Source: Natrinema salinisoli
Lineage (GTDB): Archaea > Halobacteriota > Halobacteria > Halobacteriales > Natrialbaceae
DNA: 64,000 nt
NCBI RefSeq assembly: GCF_020405205.1
Contig: NZ_CP084469.1
Location: forward strand, 1,364,001-1,428,000
Reading direction: 5' to 3'
The notes under the pieces are model-generated. The model was given only the letters and a program-made list of their open reading frames with translations. It did no database searches and was not told the DNA's origin. This document shows, piece after piece, positions 54,655 to 63,835 of this stretch. The number at the start of each line of letters is the position of its first letter. The stretch's first letter is position 1. The position numbers and the translations under genes are program-made.

Positions 54655-56376
54655 TCAAGCGTCGGCCCGATCCGCTCGGACGGGCTCGACGCCCGTAAAC
54701 TCGAACCGAGCCCCGCCGGCCTCGCTCTCGGTGGCATCGACCGTCCACCCGTGCGCGGTCGCGATCTCCTCGACGATGCTCAGACCGAATCCCGTTCCGT
54801 CGTCGTCGGCCGTGTATCCCTCCTCGAAGACGCGGGTTCCCTCGTCGGGAAAGCCCCGCCCGTCGTCTGCGACGAAAAACCCCTCGACCGATCCGTCGGC
54901 TGCGTCGCCGAGCGTTCCAACCGTGATCTCGAGGTCGGCCCCGTCACCGGGCTCCGTCCCGTGCTCGATCGAATTGCGGAACAGGTTCTCGAACACTCGC
55001 GCGGTCCGATTCGGATCGGCGAGGATCGAACCGTCGGTGTCGATCTCGATCGTTGCTTCCCCGGTAGCGACGCCGTTCCACGCCCGCTCCGCGACGTCAG
55101 TGAGGGAGACCGGCACCGGGTCGGTAACGTCGGCCCCCTCACGAGCGAGCGCGAGGACGTCCTCGATGATCGTCTCCATCCGCTCGTGGGACCGTTCGAT
55201 CTCGTCGAGATACGCCTCGGGATCCTCGTCCTCGCGAGCGAGGTCGAGGTAGCCGTCCGCGACGTTCAACGGATTGCGCAGGTCGTGAGAGACGAGGTCG
55301 GCGAACCGCTCGAGGCGTTCGTTCTGGCGCTGTAACTGCGCTTCACGACGTTTGCGTTCGGTAATGTCGCGAACGATGAGCAGCCAGCCGGCGTGGCGGT
55401 CGCGCCCGTCCTCGATCGGCGTTGCCCGGATGTGATAGTGGCCGCCAAACAGTGCCAGTTCGCGGTCGGTCTCGACGGGATGTTCCGTAAGTTCGTGGTA
55501 CTCGTCGCGTAATTCGGGAATCCCCTCGAGCAGCGAGTCGAGGCTCGCTCCGATCGGCGATTCGTCGATATCCTCGAGCATCTCCCGGGCCACGGGATTG
55601 ATGTCGATGAGCCGATTTTGCGTGTCGACGACGAAGACGCCGTCAGTGACGTTGTCCAGGACGCGGTCGCGAGCGATCGGAACGATGTCGACCAGGCGGT
55701 AGCGGACGATCGCAATCGCGTACATCGTGCCGGAGAGGATGAACCCGACGGGCGTCGTATCGAACGGGATCTCGCCAAAAATGTCGAAGATGTGGATCGC
55801 GTTCAACAGTACCGGGAGCATTGTGGCTCCGAGTAACGCTCCCGCCTGGCCGCGATACAGCGCCCGTGAGTTGTACAGTAACTCGATGATCATCGCCATC
55901 CCGGCGAGAGAGAGGCCGTACGAGTAGAGGACGTGGACGTCGAACGCGATTCCAGTTTCGTATGTAATGCCGGCGACGGCGCTCGAATTGTAATCGAACG
56001 ATTTGAAAAACAGGTTGCCGGGATTCACGAACGCGAACAGGATGAGCACCACCGGCTCGATCGAGAGGAGCGCGACCGTCTTCCGCGTAATGAGGTGTTC
56101 CCGCCCGCTGTAGGCGAGAACGAAGAGGAACGTCCCGAGGACGCTGGGTCCGACACCGACGTAGAGCAGTCGGGCCATGAACTCCGCCAGTGCATCTCCC
56201 CTGGCCATGGTACGCACGACCAGCGTTCCCGCCCAGAACGCCGCGCCGGCCAACCCTACCGTTAACCAGGTGGCTCCGCTTTTCTCCCGATGACGCCAGA
56301 CGACACCGGTGAGGACGGCAGCGACCGCCGTCGCAACGAAGTAGACGATCAGGCCGAGGTCGGGAGTGAATTCCAC
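54655..56376 (-). CDS. seven-helix (HisKA_7TM-type) sensor histidine kinase 2
   Basis: A 573-residue paralogue of the kinase at 49314-50978. The same plan is seen: seven N-terminal helices, RLVDIVPIARDRVLDNVTDGVFVVDTQNRLIDINPVA (PAS), ITERKRREAQLQRQNERLERFADLVSHDLRNPLNVADGYL (H-box), NLFRNSIEHGTEPG (N box), VADDGRGFPDEGTRVFEEGYTA (G1), GTGFGLSIVEEIATAHGW (G2). Start 56376 has TTTTTATAATT about 26 nt upstream. No response regulator adjoins, so both kinases may signal to shared regulators elsewhere. Confidence 0.92.
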   Translation of the reverse strand: MEFTPDLGLIVYFVATAVAAVLTGVVWRHREKSGATWLTVGLAGAAFWAGTLVVRTMARGDALAEFMARLLYVGVGPSVLGTFLFVLAYSGREHLITRKTVALLSIEPVVLILFAFVNPGNLFFKSFDYNSSAVAGITYETGIAFDVHVLYSYGLSLAGMAMIIELLYNSRALYRGQAGALLGATMLPVLLNAIHIFDIFGEIPFDTTPVGFILSGTMYAIAIVRYRLVDIVPIARDRVLDNVTDGVFVVDTQNRLIDINPVAREMLEDIDESPIGASLDSLLEGIPELRDEYHELTEHPVETDRELALFGGHYHIRATPIEDGRDRHAGWLLIVRDITERKRREAQLQRQNERLERFADLVSHDLRNPLNVADGYLDLAREDEDPEAYLDEIERSHERMETIIEDVLALAREGADVTDPVPVSLTDVAERAWNGVATGEATIEIDTDGSILADPNRTARVFENLFRNSIEHGTEPGDGADLEITVGTLGDAADGSVEGFFVADDGRGFPDEGTRVFEEGYTADDDGTGFGLSIVEEIATAHGWTVDATESEAGGARFEFTGVEPVRADRADA

Positions 56377-56919
56377 AGGCTCAATCGTTCGTCTGAATTA
56401 TAAAAATTTGTGGCCACTAGCCTTCGAAGGACCAGATTCCGTCAGAAAAAGAGCTGGAATATAAAACTAGTCATTGTCATAACAGGGGTATCAAATATCG
56501 TGTCAGAGATTCCTGGGTTTCAATCCTCGAGTGTCGCGGAGACACCGCTTACAATCGCGAGCGGAGCCAGACGCGGCGCAACGCGCCGCGAGAAGCGAGC
56601 GGCGGAGAAGGAGGCGTACGTTGATCGAAACTGAGCAAGCGATTTCGAAGGTATCACCTGGTCCAACGGAGCGCTTCGCACTCCGTTGCAGATTTCACCG
56701 AGGGACACCGCGGTCGCAAATCGTCGCGATCGCGATAGGGCGCCGTTCGAGACGACCTCGCCGTCTCGTGACTGAGCGAATCGACCCTAAGCGGGAGCGA
56801 AGCTCATGCGAGGTCAGCGGGACGTACGTCCCGCCAGGATTCGCGATGTCCGCGAACGCGAAGCGTTCGCTTGATCACGAAAGACGCTTCGTGTCCTCGA
56901 ACGACAGCGTGAAACCTCG
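56377..56919. other. 543-bp spacer rich in perfect hairpins
   Basis: No gene is seen. Perfect inverted repeats: CAACGGAG-9 nt-CTCCGTTG (56664-56688), GCGGGACGTACGTCCCGC (56817-56834), GCGAACGC-GAA-GCGTTCGC (56852-56870), CACGAA-6 nt-TTCGTG (56876-56893). All lie downstream of purF. They could be terminators, a structured RNA, or relics of small palindromic repeats. Confidence 0.65.
56817..56893. repeat. cluster of three perfect palindromes downstream of purF
   Basis: An 18-bp palindrome, an 8-3-8 hairpin and a 6-6-6 hairpin follow each other within 77 bp, 27 nt past the purF stop on the minus strand. Confidence 0.7.
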
Positions 56920-58431
56920 TCAGTCGTCCGCGGGGACCTGTTCCCCGACGGTGTCGGGACGACTGACGTCGCGGTCGGTTTCCTCGCCGTCGATATCGTA
57001 GGGGTACTCTCCCGTCACGCAGCCCAGACAGAGATCGATGCGGTCCTTCTCGAGGACCTCGGCGACGGCGTCGGTCGAGAGGTAGGCGAGGCTGTCGGCG
57101 TCTATCTCGTCGCGGATCTCGGCGGTGGATTTGTCCGACGCGATCAGTTCCTCGCGGGTGGCCATGTCGATCCCCATGTAACAGGGGGCGACGATCGCGG
57201 GGGCGCCGATGCGGACGTGGACCTCCTCGGCCCCGCAGTCCTTGAGCAGCTGGACGAGCTGGGTCGAGGTCGTCCCGCGGACGATCGAGTCGTCGATGAC
57301 GGTGACGGTCTTGCCCTCGATCGTTGACTTGATCGGGTTGAGCTTCAACCGCACCGCGCGTTCGCGCTCGTCCTGCGTCGGCATGATGAACGTGCGGCCG
57401 ACGTAGCGGTTCTTCATTAGTCCCTCCGCGAACTCGACGCCGTCGTCGTCCGCGGCTCGTCGCTCGCCGTCGGCGGTCGTCTCGCTCGCGGCGTCCGCAT
57501 AGCCGGCGGCGAACGCGCGCCCGGAGTCGGGGACGGGCATCACGACGTCCGTCTCGACGCCGCTTTCCTCCCAGAGCTTCCGTCCGAGGTTGCGTCGCGC
57601 CTCGTAGACGAGCGTGTCGTCGATGACGCTGTCGGGTCGCGCGAAGTAGACGTGTTCGAAGAAGCAGTGTGCGGTGTTCTCGTTCTCGACGAGTTGGTAG
57701 GAGTCGAAGCCCTCGCCGTCGTCCTGCAGGACCACCAGTTCGCCCGGTCGAACGTCGCGGACGAGTTCGCCGTCGAGCGTGTCGATCGCGGCCGACTCCG
57801 AGGCGAGGATGTAGCCATCCTCGAGTTTCCCGATACACAGCGGGCGATTCCCTTCCGGATCGCGCACGCCGAGGACGGTGTCGTCGTGGGTGATTGTCAG
57901 CGAGTAGGAGCCGTGAATGCGGCCCATCGTGTGTTTGACGGCCCGTACGAGGTCCTCCTCCAGGAGGTTCCGCGCGAGGTCGTGGGCGATGACCTCGGTG
58001 TCGCCGTCGCTGGTGAAGGCGTGTCCCGCGCCGGCGAGTTCGTCGCGGATCTCGTCGGCGTTGACGAGGTTGCCGTTGTGGGAGAGCCCGAGCGAGCCGC
58101 TCTTGAACGAGACGGAGAAGGGCTGTGCGCAGGAGGAGTCGACCGAGCCGGCCGTCGGATACCGGACGTGGCCGATCCCTGCGGATCCGTTGAGCGTGTC
58201 GAGATCGTCCTCGTCGAAGGCGTCTCCCACGAGCCCCATTTCGACGTGGCTGTGTTGTTGGAATCCGTCGTGGGTAACGATCCCCGCGGATTCCTGGCCG
58301 CGATGCTGGAGTGCATAGAGCGCATAGTACAACGGACGTGCCGCGTTTCGACCGTCCAGTGAGACGCCGACGACGCCGCACTTTTCGGTCATTCCTGTTC
58401 GCCGGGGAGTCTCGCCCCGCCCATCAGTCAT
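56920..58431 (-). CDS. purF: amidophosphoribosyltransferase
   Basis: First committed step of purine synthesis. The 503-residue protein has the N-terminal Ntn glutaminase domain with catalytic Cys in MTEKCGVVGV; 17 residues precede that Cys and would be removed. Then RGQESAGIV, GIGHVRYPTAG, LSHNGNLVN, and the phosphoribosyltransferase motif VTVIDDSIVRGTTSTQLVQLL. C-terminal cysteines in DLCLGCVTGEYPYDI suggest an Fe-S cluster as in the B. subtilis-type enzyme. Start 58431 has CTTTTTATCG about 26 nt upstream. Confidence 0.95.
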   Translation of the reverse strand: MTDGRGETPRRTGMTEKCGVVGVSLDGRNAARPLYYALYALQHRGQESAGIVTHDGFQQHSHVEMGLVGDAFDEDDLDTLNGSAGIGHVRYPTAGSVDSSCAQPFSVSFKSGSLGLSHNGNLVNADEIRDELAGAGHAFTSDGDTEVIAHDLARNLLEEDLVRAVKHTMGRIHGSYSLTITHDDTVLGVRDPEGNRPLCIGKLEDGYILASESAAIDTLDGELVRDVRPGELVVLQDDGEGFDSYQLVENENTAHCFFEHVYFARPDSVIDDTLVYEARRNLGRKLWEESGVETDVVMPVPDSGRAFAAGYADAASETTADGERRAADDDGVEFAEGLMKNRYVGRTFIMPTQDERERAVRLKLNPIKSTIEGKTVTVIDDSIVRGTTSTQLVQLLKDCGAEEVHVRIGAPAIVAPCYMGIDMATREELIASDKSTAEIRDEIDADSLAYLSTDAVAEVLEKDRIDLCLGCVTGEYPYDIDGEETDRDVSRPDTVGEQVPADD

Positions 58432-58789
58432 GGAAGTCAGTAGGGCACCGAGACGATAAAAAGCCCCGTGTTTGTGCCTGTTCGACTCTCCGCTGACCAG
58501 ACTTTTACCCACTATCATGCATATATCGCGGGCGAACGCGTGACAGCGCTCGCGTGAGCGGGCCGATCGATTCCTCGAGTAACGAGCCACCTCCGTTTCG
58601 AACGAGCGTCGATGGGAGACGACGCCCTGCACCTATCGATCGGACGGCCGACGGAGCGCCAGCGAGGCGAGCATGGATCCACGAACGTGAGTACATCTGG
58701 AAAGACCGATCGGGCGTCCCGCCACCGAGCACCGGATCTCGGCGACCGATGACACAGTGTTCAAGACGGTCGCCTCGAATCCGACGAGT
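58432..58789. other. divergent promoter region of purF and the mutS-like gene
   Basis: These 358 bases hold the purF TATA (58451-58462 on the minus strand) and a TATA-like GCATATATCG near 58520 on the plus strand. No convincing gene is present; the overlapping frames are arginine/serine-rich shadows. Confidence 0.6.
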
Positions 58790-60565
58790 ATGCGACTCGA
58801 GGAGTACTGGGGGGTCGGCCCGAAGACGCGGGAGACGTTGGTCGACGAACTCGGAAGAGAGCAGGCGATTCGGGCGATCGAGAGCGGCGACGTGCGGGCG
58901 CTGGCCGACGCCGGGCTCGCCCGCGGTCGGGCGACGCGAATCCTCCGCCGAGCGACCGGCGGCGCGGGGATGGATATTCTCGCGACCAGTGACGCCCGGT
59001 CGGCGTACAAGGAGCTGCTCGATCTCGCGGTCGAACACACCGTCACGCAGCGCGCAGCCGATCGAATTCGAGTTCTCACGCCACTCGACAGCCGCGAGGA
59101 AATGACCGCTCGCCTCGACGACGTACTCGCGGCCCGAGACGCCTGGGCCGACCTCGCGGACGACGACCGAACCGCCGTGCTCGAGGCCTACGAGCGCTAC
59201 GACGAGCGCGACGGCAGCGAGCACGCGGCCGTCGAGGCCGCGCTCGCACTGCTCGCGGCCGGCGTCGACTCCGGCCCGTTCGCCGCGATCGCGGACCTCG
59301 AGCGGGACCGGCTCGAGGACGCGGCCGACGCGCTGGCGGCGCTCGACGACGGACGGGTGCGAGACGGTGCGGACGAGGAACTCGACCGCCTCCGAGACGC
59401 GCTGGGCGCCGTCGAGGACATGGACGCGAACGTGCTCGCGCTGATCGAGGACCTCCGTTCGGAGGGCGTCCGCGACGTCGAGGGATTTCGGCAGTCCTTC
59501 GAGGACCGCCTGCTGACCGAGACGGGCGTGACGATCGATCGGGTTCGGGACGCGATGCCGACCGACGCGACGGACGCGACCGACTTCGTCGGCGGAACCC
59601 TCCGGACGCTCCGGAGCGACCTCACCGAAGCGGTCGACGAACGCGAGCGAGCCGTTGCGAGCGAGTTCGAGGAAACGCTCGCGGAGGCACGCGACGCCGT
59701 CGACCGAGCCGTCAGCGCGGTCGACGACATCGCCCTGCACCTCTCGCTGGCTCGTTTCGCGCTCGAGTACGACTGTACACGGCCCGTCTTCCTAGACGGG
59801 GAGGACGCTGCAGTGTCCGTCGTCAACGCGCGGAATCTCACGCTCGCAGCGCACGACGACGAATCCGTTCAACCGGTCACCTACGCGCTCGGCGAGCACG
59901 GCGTGACGAGCGTTCCCGCTGGAGTAAACGCGGTCCCCGGTCAGGAACGCGTCGCCGTCCTGACGGGCGCGAACAGCGGCGGGAAGACGACGTTGCTCGA
60001 GACCGTATGCCAGGTCGTCCTGCTGGCCACCATGGGGCTCCCGGTTCCCGCCGACCGGGCCGAGGTCACGCCCGTCGACTCGCTGGTCTTCCACCGCCGG
60101 CACGCGAGTTTCAACGCGGGCGTCCTCGAGTCGACCCTTCGATCGATCGTGCCGCCGCTCTCGTCGGGCGGGCGCACGCTAATGTTGGTCGACGAGTTCG
60201 AGGCGATCACCGAGCCAGGAAGCGCGGCGGACCTGTTACACGGCCTCGTGACGCTCTCCGTCGACCGCGAGGCCCTCGGCGTGTTCGTCACGCACCTCGC
60301 GGACGACCTCGAGCCGCTCCCGCCCGAGGCGCGGGTCGACGGCATCTTCGCGGAGGGGCTGAATCCCGACCTCGAGTTGCTCGTCGACTACCAGCCGCGG
60401 TTCGGTACCGTGGGACGGTCGACGCCGGAGTTCATCGTGTCCCGACTCGTCGCCAACGCCGGCGACCGGGGCGAGCGGGACGGGTTCGAGACGTTGGCGG
60501 AAGCGGTCGGCAACGAGGTCGTCCAGCGGACGCTCGCGGACGCCCGCTGGACGGCCGACGAGTGA
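58790..60565 (+). CDS. MutS-family ATPase with N-terminal helix-hairpin-helix
   Basis: A 591-residue protein. N-terminal HhH-like part: WGVGPKTRETLVDELGREQAIRAIESGD. A long helical middle follows (MutS core/lever). The C-terminal ATPase has Walker A VLTGANSGGKTTLLETV, the signature STLRSIVPPLSSGGRTLMLVDEFEAITEPG (Walker B) and FVTHLADDLEPL. No mismatch-binding N-terminal domain and no Smr nuclease are seen, so it is a MutS2/MutS5-like branch, perhaps acting on branched DNA. Start 58790 opens the HhH. Confidence 0.88.
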   Translation: MRLEEYWGVGPKTRETLVDELGREQAIRAIESGDVRALADAGLARGRATRILRRATGGAGMDILATSDARSAYKELLDLAVEHTVTQRAADRIRVLTPLDSREEMTARLDDVLAARDAWADLADDDRTAVLEAYERYDERDGSEHAAVEAALALLAAGVDSGPFAAIADLERDRLEDAADALAALDDGRVRDGADEELDRLRDALGAVEDMDANVLALIEDLRSEGVRDVEGFRQSFEDRLLTETGVTIDRVRDAMPTDATDATDFVGGTLRTLRSDLTEAVDERERAVASEFEETLAEARDAVDRAVSAVDDIALHLSLARFALEYDCTRPVFLDGEDAAVSVVNARNLTLAAHDDESVQPVTYALGEHGVTSVPAGVNAVPGQERVAVLTGANSGGKTTLLETVCQVVLLATMGLPVPADRAEVTPVDSLVFHRRHASFNAGVLESTLRSIVPPLSSGGRTLMLVDEFEAITEPGSAADLLHGLVTLSVDREALGVFVTHLADDLEPLPPEARVDGIFAEGLNPDLELLVDYQPRFGTVGRSTPEFIVSRLVANAGDRGERDGFETLAEAVGNEVVQRTLADARWTADE

Positions 60566-60604
60566 GCACGCGCGCCGGGTCCGACGTCGCTACTCGTCTC
60601 TCCG

Positions 60605-61195
60605 TTACTCGTCGGATTCGTCGATACCGTCCGTCGGTCCATCGCTCTCCCGACGGTCACGCTCGAGCCAGCGGTCAGGTGTGGGCGTATACGTCGGGTC
60701 GCCGTCTTCGATCGACTCCTCGTAGGTATAGAGGATCCCGTTTCGCTCCTCGCACACGCGCGCCTCGAGATACGCCTGTGCGGCCCGTCGCGAGAGCGCC
60801 CCCATCTCGACAATATCGGCCAGGGCGGTCTTGGTCGCGCGAAACCAGCGCCCGACGGTGCTGTCGTCGGGCCGGGTCGCAACGATCGCCCCGCGGCCGC
60901 CGTCGCGGCCGTCACCCCACTCCAGCCAACAGACCCGGTAGGGGTCGACCTCGTAGTCCGCTGCCGGATCGACGAGGTACAGTGCCTCGTACACACAGGG
61001 GTCGAGATAGTTGGAGAGGATCCGATCGCGGGCGATCGAATCCGCTACCAGGGAGCCCTCGATCGCGCCGCCGGCGAGCGGCGTCGCCGCAGTGATCTCG
61101 GTCGCGAGTGTGAGGTCCTCGCCGCCCCAGTGACTGTAGCGCAGATCGTAGAGCCGATCCGGTCGCCCGTAGGCGACGAGCGCTCTATGTCCCAT
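60605..61195 (-). CDS. DUF6735-type haloarchaeal protein
   Basis: A 196-residue protein beginning MGHRALVAYGRPDRLYDLRYSHWGGEDL, a start I recognise from haloarchaeal DUF6735 proteins. It has no membrane helix or signal. The C-terminus is acidic. The function is unknown. It converges with the MutS-family gene. Confidence 0.6.
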   Translation of the reverse strand: MGHRALVAYGRPDRLYDLRYSHWGGEDLTLATEITAATPLAGGAIEGSLVADSIARDRILSNYLDPCVYEALYLVDPAADYEVDPYRVCWLEWGDGRDGGRGAIVATRPDDSTVGRWFRATKTALADIVEMGALSRRAAQAYLEARVCEERNGILYTYEESIEDGDPTYTPTPDRWLERDRRESDGPTDGIDESDE

Positions 61196-61396
61196 CGTTC
61201 ACCCGCTCGAAATCGCGTGAATCGATCCGCCCGACGCTCGAATGGGGTACCGTGTCGCGGGTCACGAGGACTCTGGTCGCCCGTCCCTACTTGAACCTGC
61301 GGACGGGGTCAAGAGCCCGGCCCGATTCCGACCGAAAATACGGACCAGCGACGACCGATCGCATGCACGCTTCTCGAGGGATCGGTCGGAGTCACG

Positions 61397-62953
61397 TCAG
61401 CACGCGCGTGAGACTCGCTGGTGCGGAATCGGCTTCCCGACTGGACCGTCCGCGTCGACCGGTTGTTCGACACGGTAGATGGTCACCGACTCGATCCCAC
61501 CGGGTGCGCGGTCACAGAAGTACGCGCCCGCCGACTCGAGGACGGGATCGCCCGTGCCCTGTGCTTTCGTCCCGTATCGCTTCCAGAGCGTCGACGGGTA
61601 TCGATCCATCGCGTTGGGCGGTCGGTCGAACGTGACCGGACCGCCGGTGACGAGATCGGTCGATTCCCCGGACTCGTCCGTCGCTTCGACGACGTACCAG
61701 CTGTAGGAATCCGGCGGATCCGGCGCGAAGAAGGCCCAGCTCGCACTTCCCAGCGTGCTATCGTCTCCCGAAACCGGCGTATCGACCAGCCCTGCTGCGG
61801 CGACCTGCCAGCCCACGATGGCGACGAAAACACAGACGAGGAGCACAGACGCAGCGAGTCGGACACTGCGCCGAAGACCCGGTGACAGTACCGTTCCGGA
61901 CGATGCTGCACCGGCCGCGGCGTTCTCTTCGCTCGCGGACTCTCTCTTCCGGTCGATCCGTGCACCCGTCACGAACGACTCGAGACGCTGTCCGAGCCCG
62001 GCCGTCGAACCGTACCGGTCGACGCGGTCCCAGAACTGCGGCGGGAGGAAGACGAGCAGGACCGCGACCATGACGAACGGAAAGGCCCCCAGCCGCATCG
62101 TGACCGCCATACCGAGGTGTGCCGCGACGAACGCAGCGACCGTCGCGGTCCGGAGCCAGCCGGTCGCGAGCACGAGCAGTACCGACGCAGCGAGGGTGGC
62201 GGTCCAGAGCCAGTTGATCGCGACTAGGACGGCGGGAACCTCCGCCATCGCCGGCCCCAACAGATAGACGAAATCCTCGAGCTGCAAGATCCGCTGAGCT
62301 CCGACGCCGGCCATCCAGGCCTCGCTCTGGAACTTGAGGATCGCGTTGATCGCGTAGATGACGACGACGTGCAGGAGGAGGATCGCAGTCGCGACCGAAA
62401 CGACGCGGTCGTCATCACGACGTGAATCGCTGGTACCCCGGGTCCCGGAGCGACGCGGACGAAGCGACCACCGCATCTCGAGCGGGAGGAGTGCCGCGAA
62501 AGCGAGCAGCGAGAGGAGAATCGTGTCCCCTCCGTTGACCAGATACGGGTTGCGCGCGTGCAGCGACGCGAGGAGGAGCGCCGTGCCGAGAGCCGCGAGT
62601 CGGTGCCTGTAGCCGACGAGCACGCAGGCCGCGAGGACACCGGTCGCCCCGAGCAACAGGGCCTGTATCCAGACCGAGCCCGACAGGGCGTGGAGCGACC
62701 ACCGGGCGAGTACCGGCGTCGTCTCCGCGAGTGTGGATCGGGGGAGGACACCCTCGTCCGTGTAGAACGCCACCAGACCCGGAGCCCGGAGGAAAAGCAG
62801 ATCGAACAGGACGACGAGTCCGAGTCCGATTCGGAACGCAGCGAGCGCTCGCGGGTCGATCCCGAAACGCGACCGAACACGCGTTCGAAACGATGCGAGC
62901 CTCGACGCGTCAGCGTCGGTCGCGGTCGTCGATTCGGATGATGCCGCTGTCAT
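61397..62953 (-). CDS. HTTM-domain membrane protein (vitamin K-dependent carboxylase-like)
   Basis: A 518-residue membrane protein with eight or more helices and the HTTM pattern: FGIDPRALAAFRIGLGLVVLFDLLFLRAPGLVAFYTDEGVLPRS, HARNPYLVNGGDTILLSLLAFAALLPLE, VVVIYAINAILKFQSEAW, and GWLRTATVAAFVAAHLGMAVTMRLGAFPFVM. A C-terminal outer part (ASWAFFAPDPPDSYSWYVV) follows. Related to gamma-glutamyl carboxylase; the reaction is unknown in archaea. Start 62953 has CTTATATACC about 35 nt upstream. Confidence 0.85.
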   Translation of the reverse strand: MTAASSESTTATDADASRLASFRTRVRSRFGIDPRALAAFRIGLGLVVLFDLLFLRAPGLVAFYTDEGVLPRSTLAETTPVLARWSLHALSGSVWIQALLLGATGVLAACVLVGYRHRLAALGTALLLASLHARNPYLVNGGDTILLSLLAFAALLPLEMRWSLRPRRSGTRGTSDSRRDDDRVVSVATAILLLHVVVIYAINAILKFQSEAWMAGVGAQRILQLEDFVYLLGPAMAEVPAVLVAINWLWTATLAASVLLVLATGWLRTATVAAFVAAHLGMAVTMRLGAFPFVMVAVLLVFLPPQFWDRVDRYGSTAGLGQRLESFVTGARIDRKRESASEENAAAGAASSGTVLSPGLRRSVRLAASVLLVCVFVAIVGWQVAAAGLVDTPVSGDDSTLGSASWAFFAPDPPDSYSWYVVEATDESGESTDLVTGGPVTFDRPPNAMDRYPSTLWKRYGTKAQGTGDPVLESAGAYFCDRAPGGIESVTIYRVEQPVDADGPVGKPIPHQRVSRAC

Positions 62954-63133
62954 GGGGAGGGACGAAGTCGCTCCTCGGTTGTCAGCCGGTATATAAGTAT
63001 TTTCTCCCGAATCCCGGCCCTGGAAATCGGCGCGGGACGTCGGTGGAGCACTCGCGCGGCCACCGTTCCGGACGGCGGCACCGTTCGAGCGCGGACACAA
63101 CGCCGAAACCTCTCCGCCCACTACTGGACCCAC

Positions 63134-63793
63134 ATGGGAGCTCGGACCACGTACGATGCAGTAATCTTCGACAACGACGGCGTGCTGACGACGCCGACTG
63201 ATCGCGACGTGCTGATCGACGCCATGCGCGACGCGTTCGAGACCGTCGGCGTCGTGGATCCGTCTCCGGACGACGTCGATACGCTTCTCAGCCCCGACGT
63301 GCCGTCGCTCCGACGAGTCGCGGCCGACCACGGTATCGATCCCGACGAGCTCTGGACTGCCCGCGAAAACGCCGCGATCGCGGCCCAGCTCGCGGAGCTT
63401 CGGACCGGGCGGAAACGCCACTACGACGACGTCACGGCGCTCGAGTCGCTGTCGGTACCCACGGCGATCGTCAGTAACAACCAACACGAGACGATCGGCA
63501 ACGTGCTCGAGCACTGCGCACTCGCGGCGTTCGACGTCTGGTACGGCCGCGAGCCGACGCTCGAGGGGATCGAGCGGAAGAAACCGAGGCCGTACTACCT
63601 CGAGCGGGCGCTCGCGGACCTCGGGGTCGAGAACCCGCTGTTCGTGGGCGATAGTCGGGTCGATATCGCCGCGGCCGACGCGGCCGGGATCGACGCGGCG
63701 TTCATCCGTCGCGATCACCGCACCGGCTACGAACTCTCCGCGGAGCCGACGCACGAAATCGAGTCGCTGGCGGCGCTTCCCGAGTTCGTCTGA
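63134..63793 (+). CDS. HAD-superfamily hydrolase
   Basis: A 219-residue phosphatase-like protein. Motif I is VIFDNDGVLTTPT, motif II IVSNNQHETIG, motif III Lys in RKKPRPYYLERAL, motif IV VGDSRVDIAAADAAG. The cap is short and helical, as in phosphoglycolate phosphatase. The substrate is unknown. Confidence 0.9.
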   Translation: MGARTTYDAVIFDNDGVLTTPTDRDVLIDAMRDAFETVGVVDPSPDDVDTLLSPDVPSLRRVAADHGIDPDELWTARENAAIAAQLAELRTGRKRHYDDVTALESLSVPTAIVSNNQHETIGNVLEHCALAAFDVWYGREPTLEGIERKKPRPYYLERALADLGVENPLFVGDSRVDIAAADAAGIDAAFIRRDHRTGYELSAEPTHEIESLAALPEFV

Positions 63794-63835
63794 TCGGGTA
63801 TTCGACCGATCTCTCGAGATCAGCGGTGAGCGCGC

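Noticed and set aside
54210-54698. 162-codon plus frame in the spacer after the dehydrogenase
   Set aside because: Arg/Ser-rich shadow composition, no motif, and it runs into the kinase gene on the other strand.
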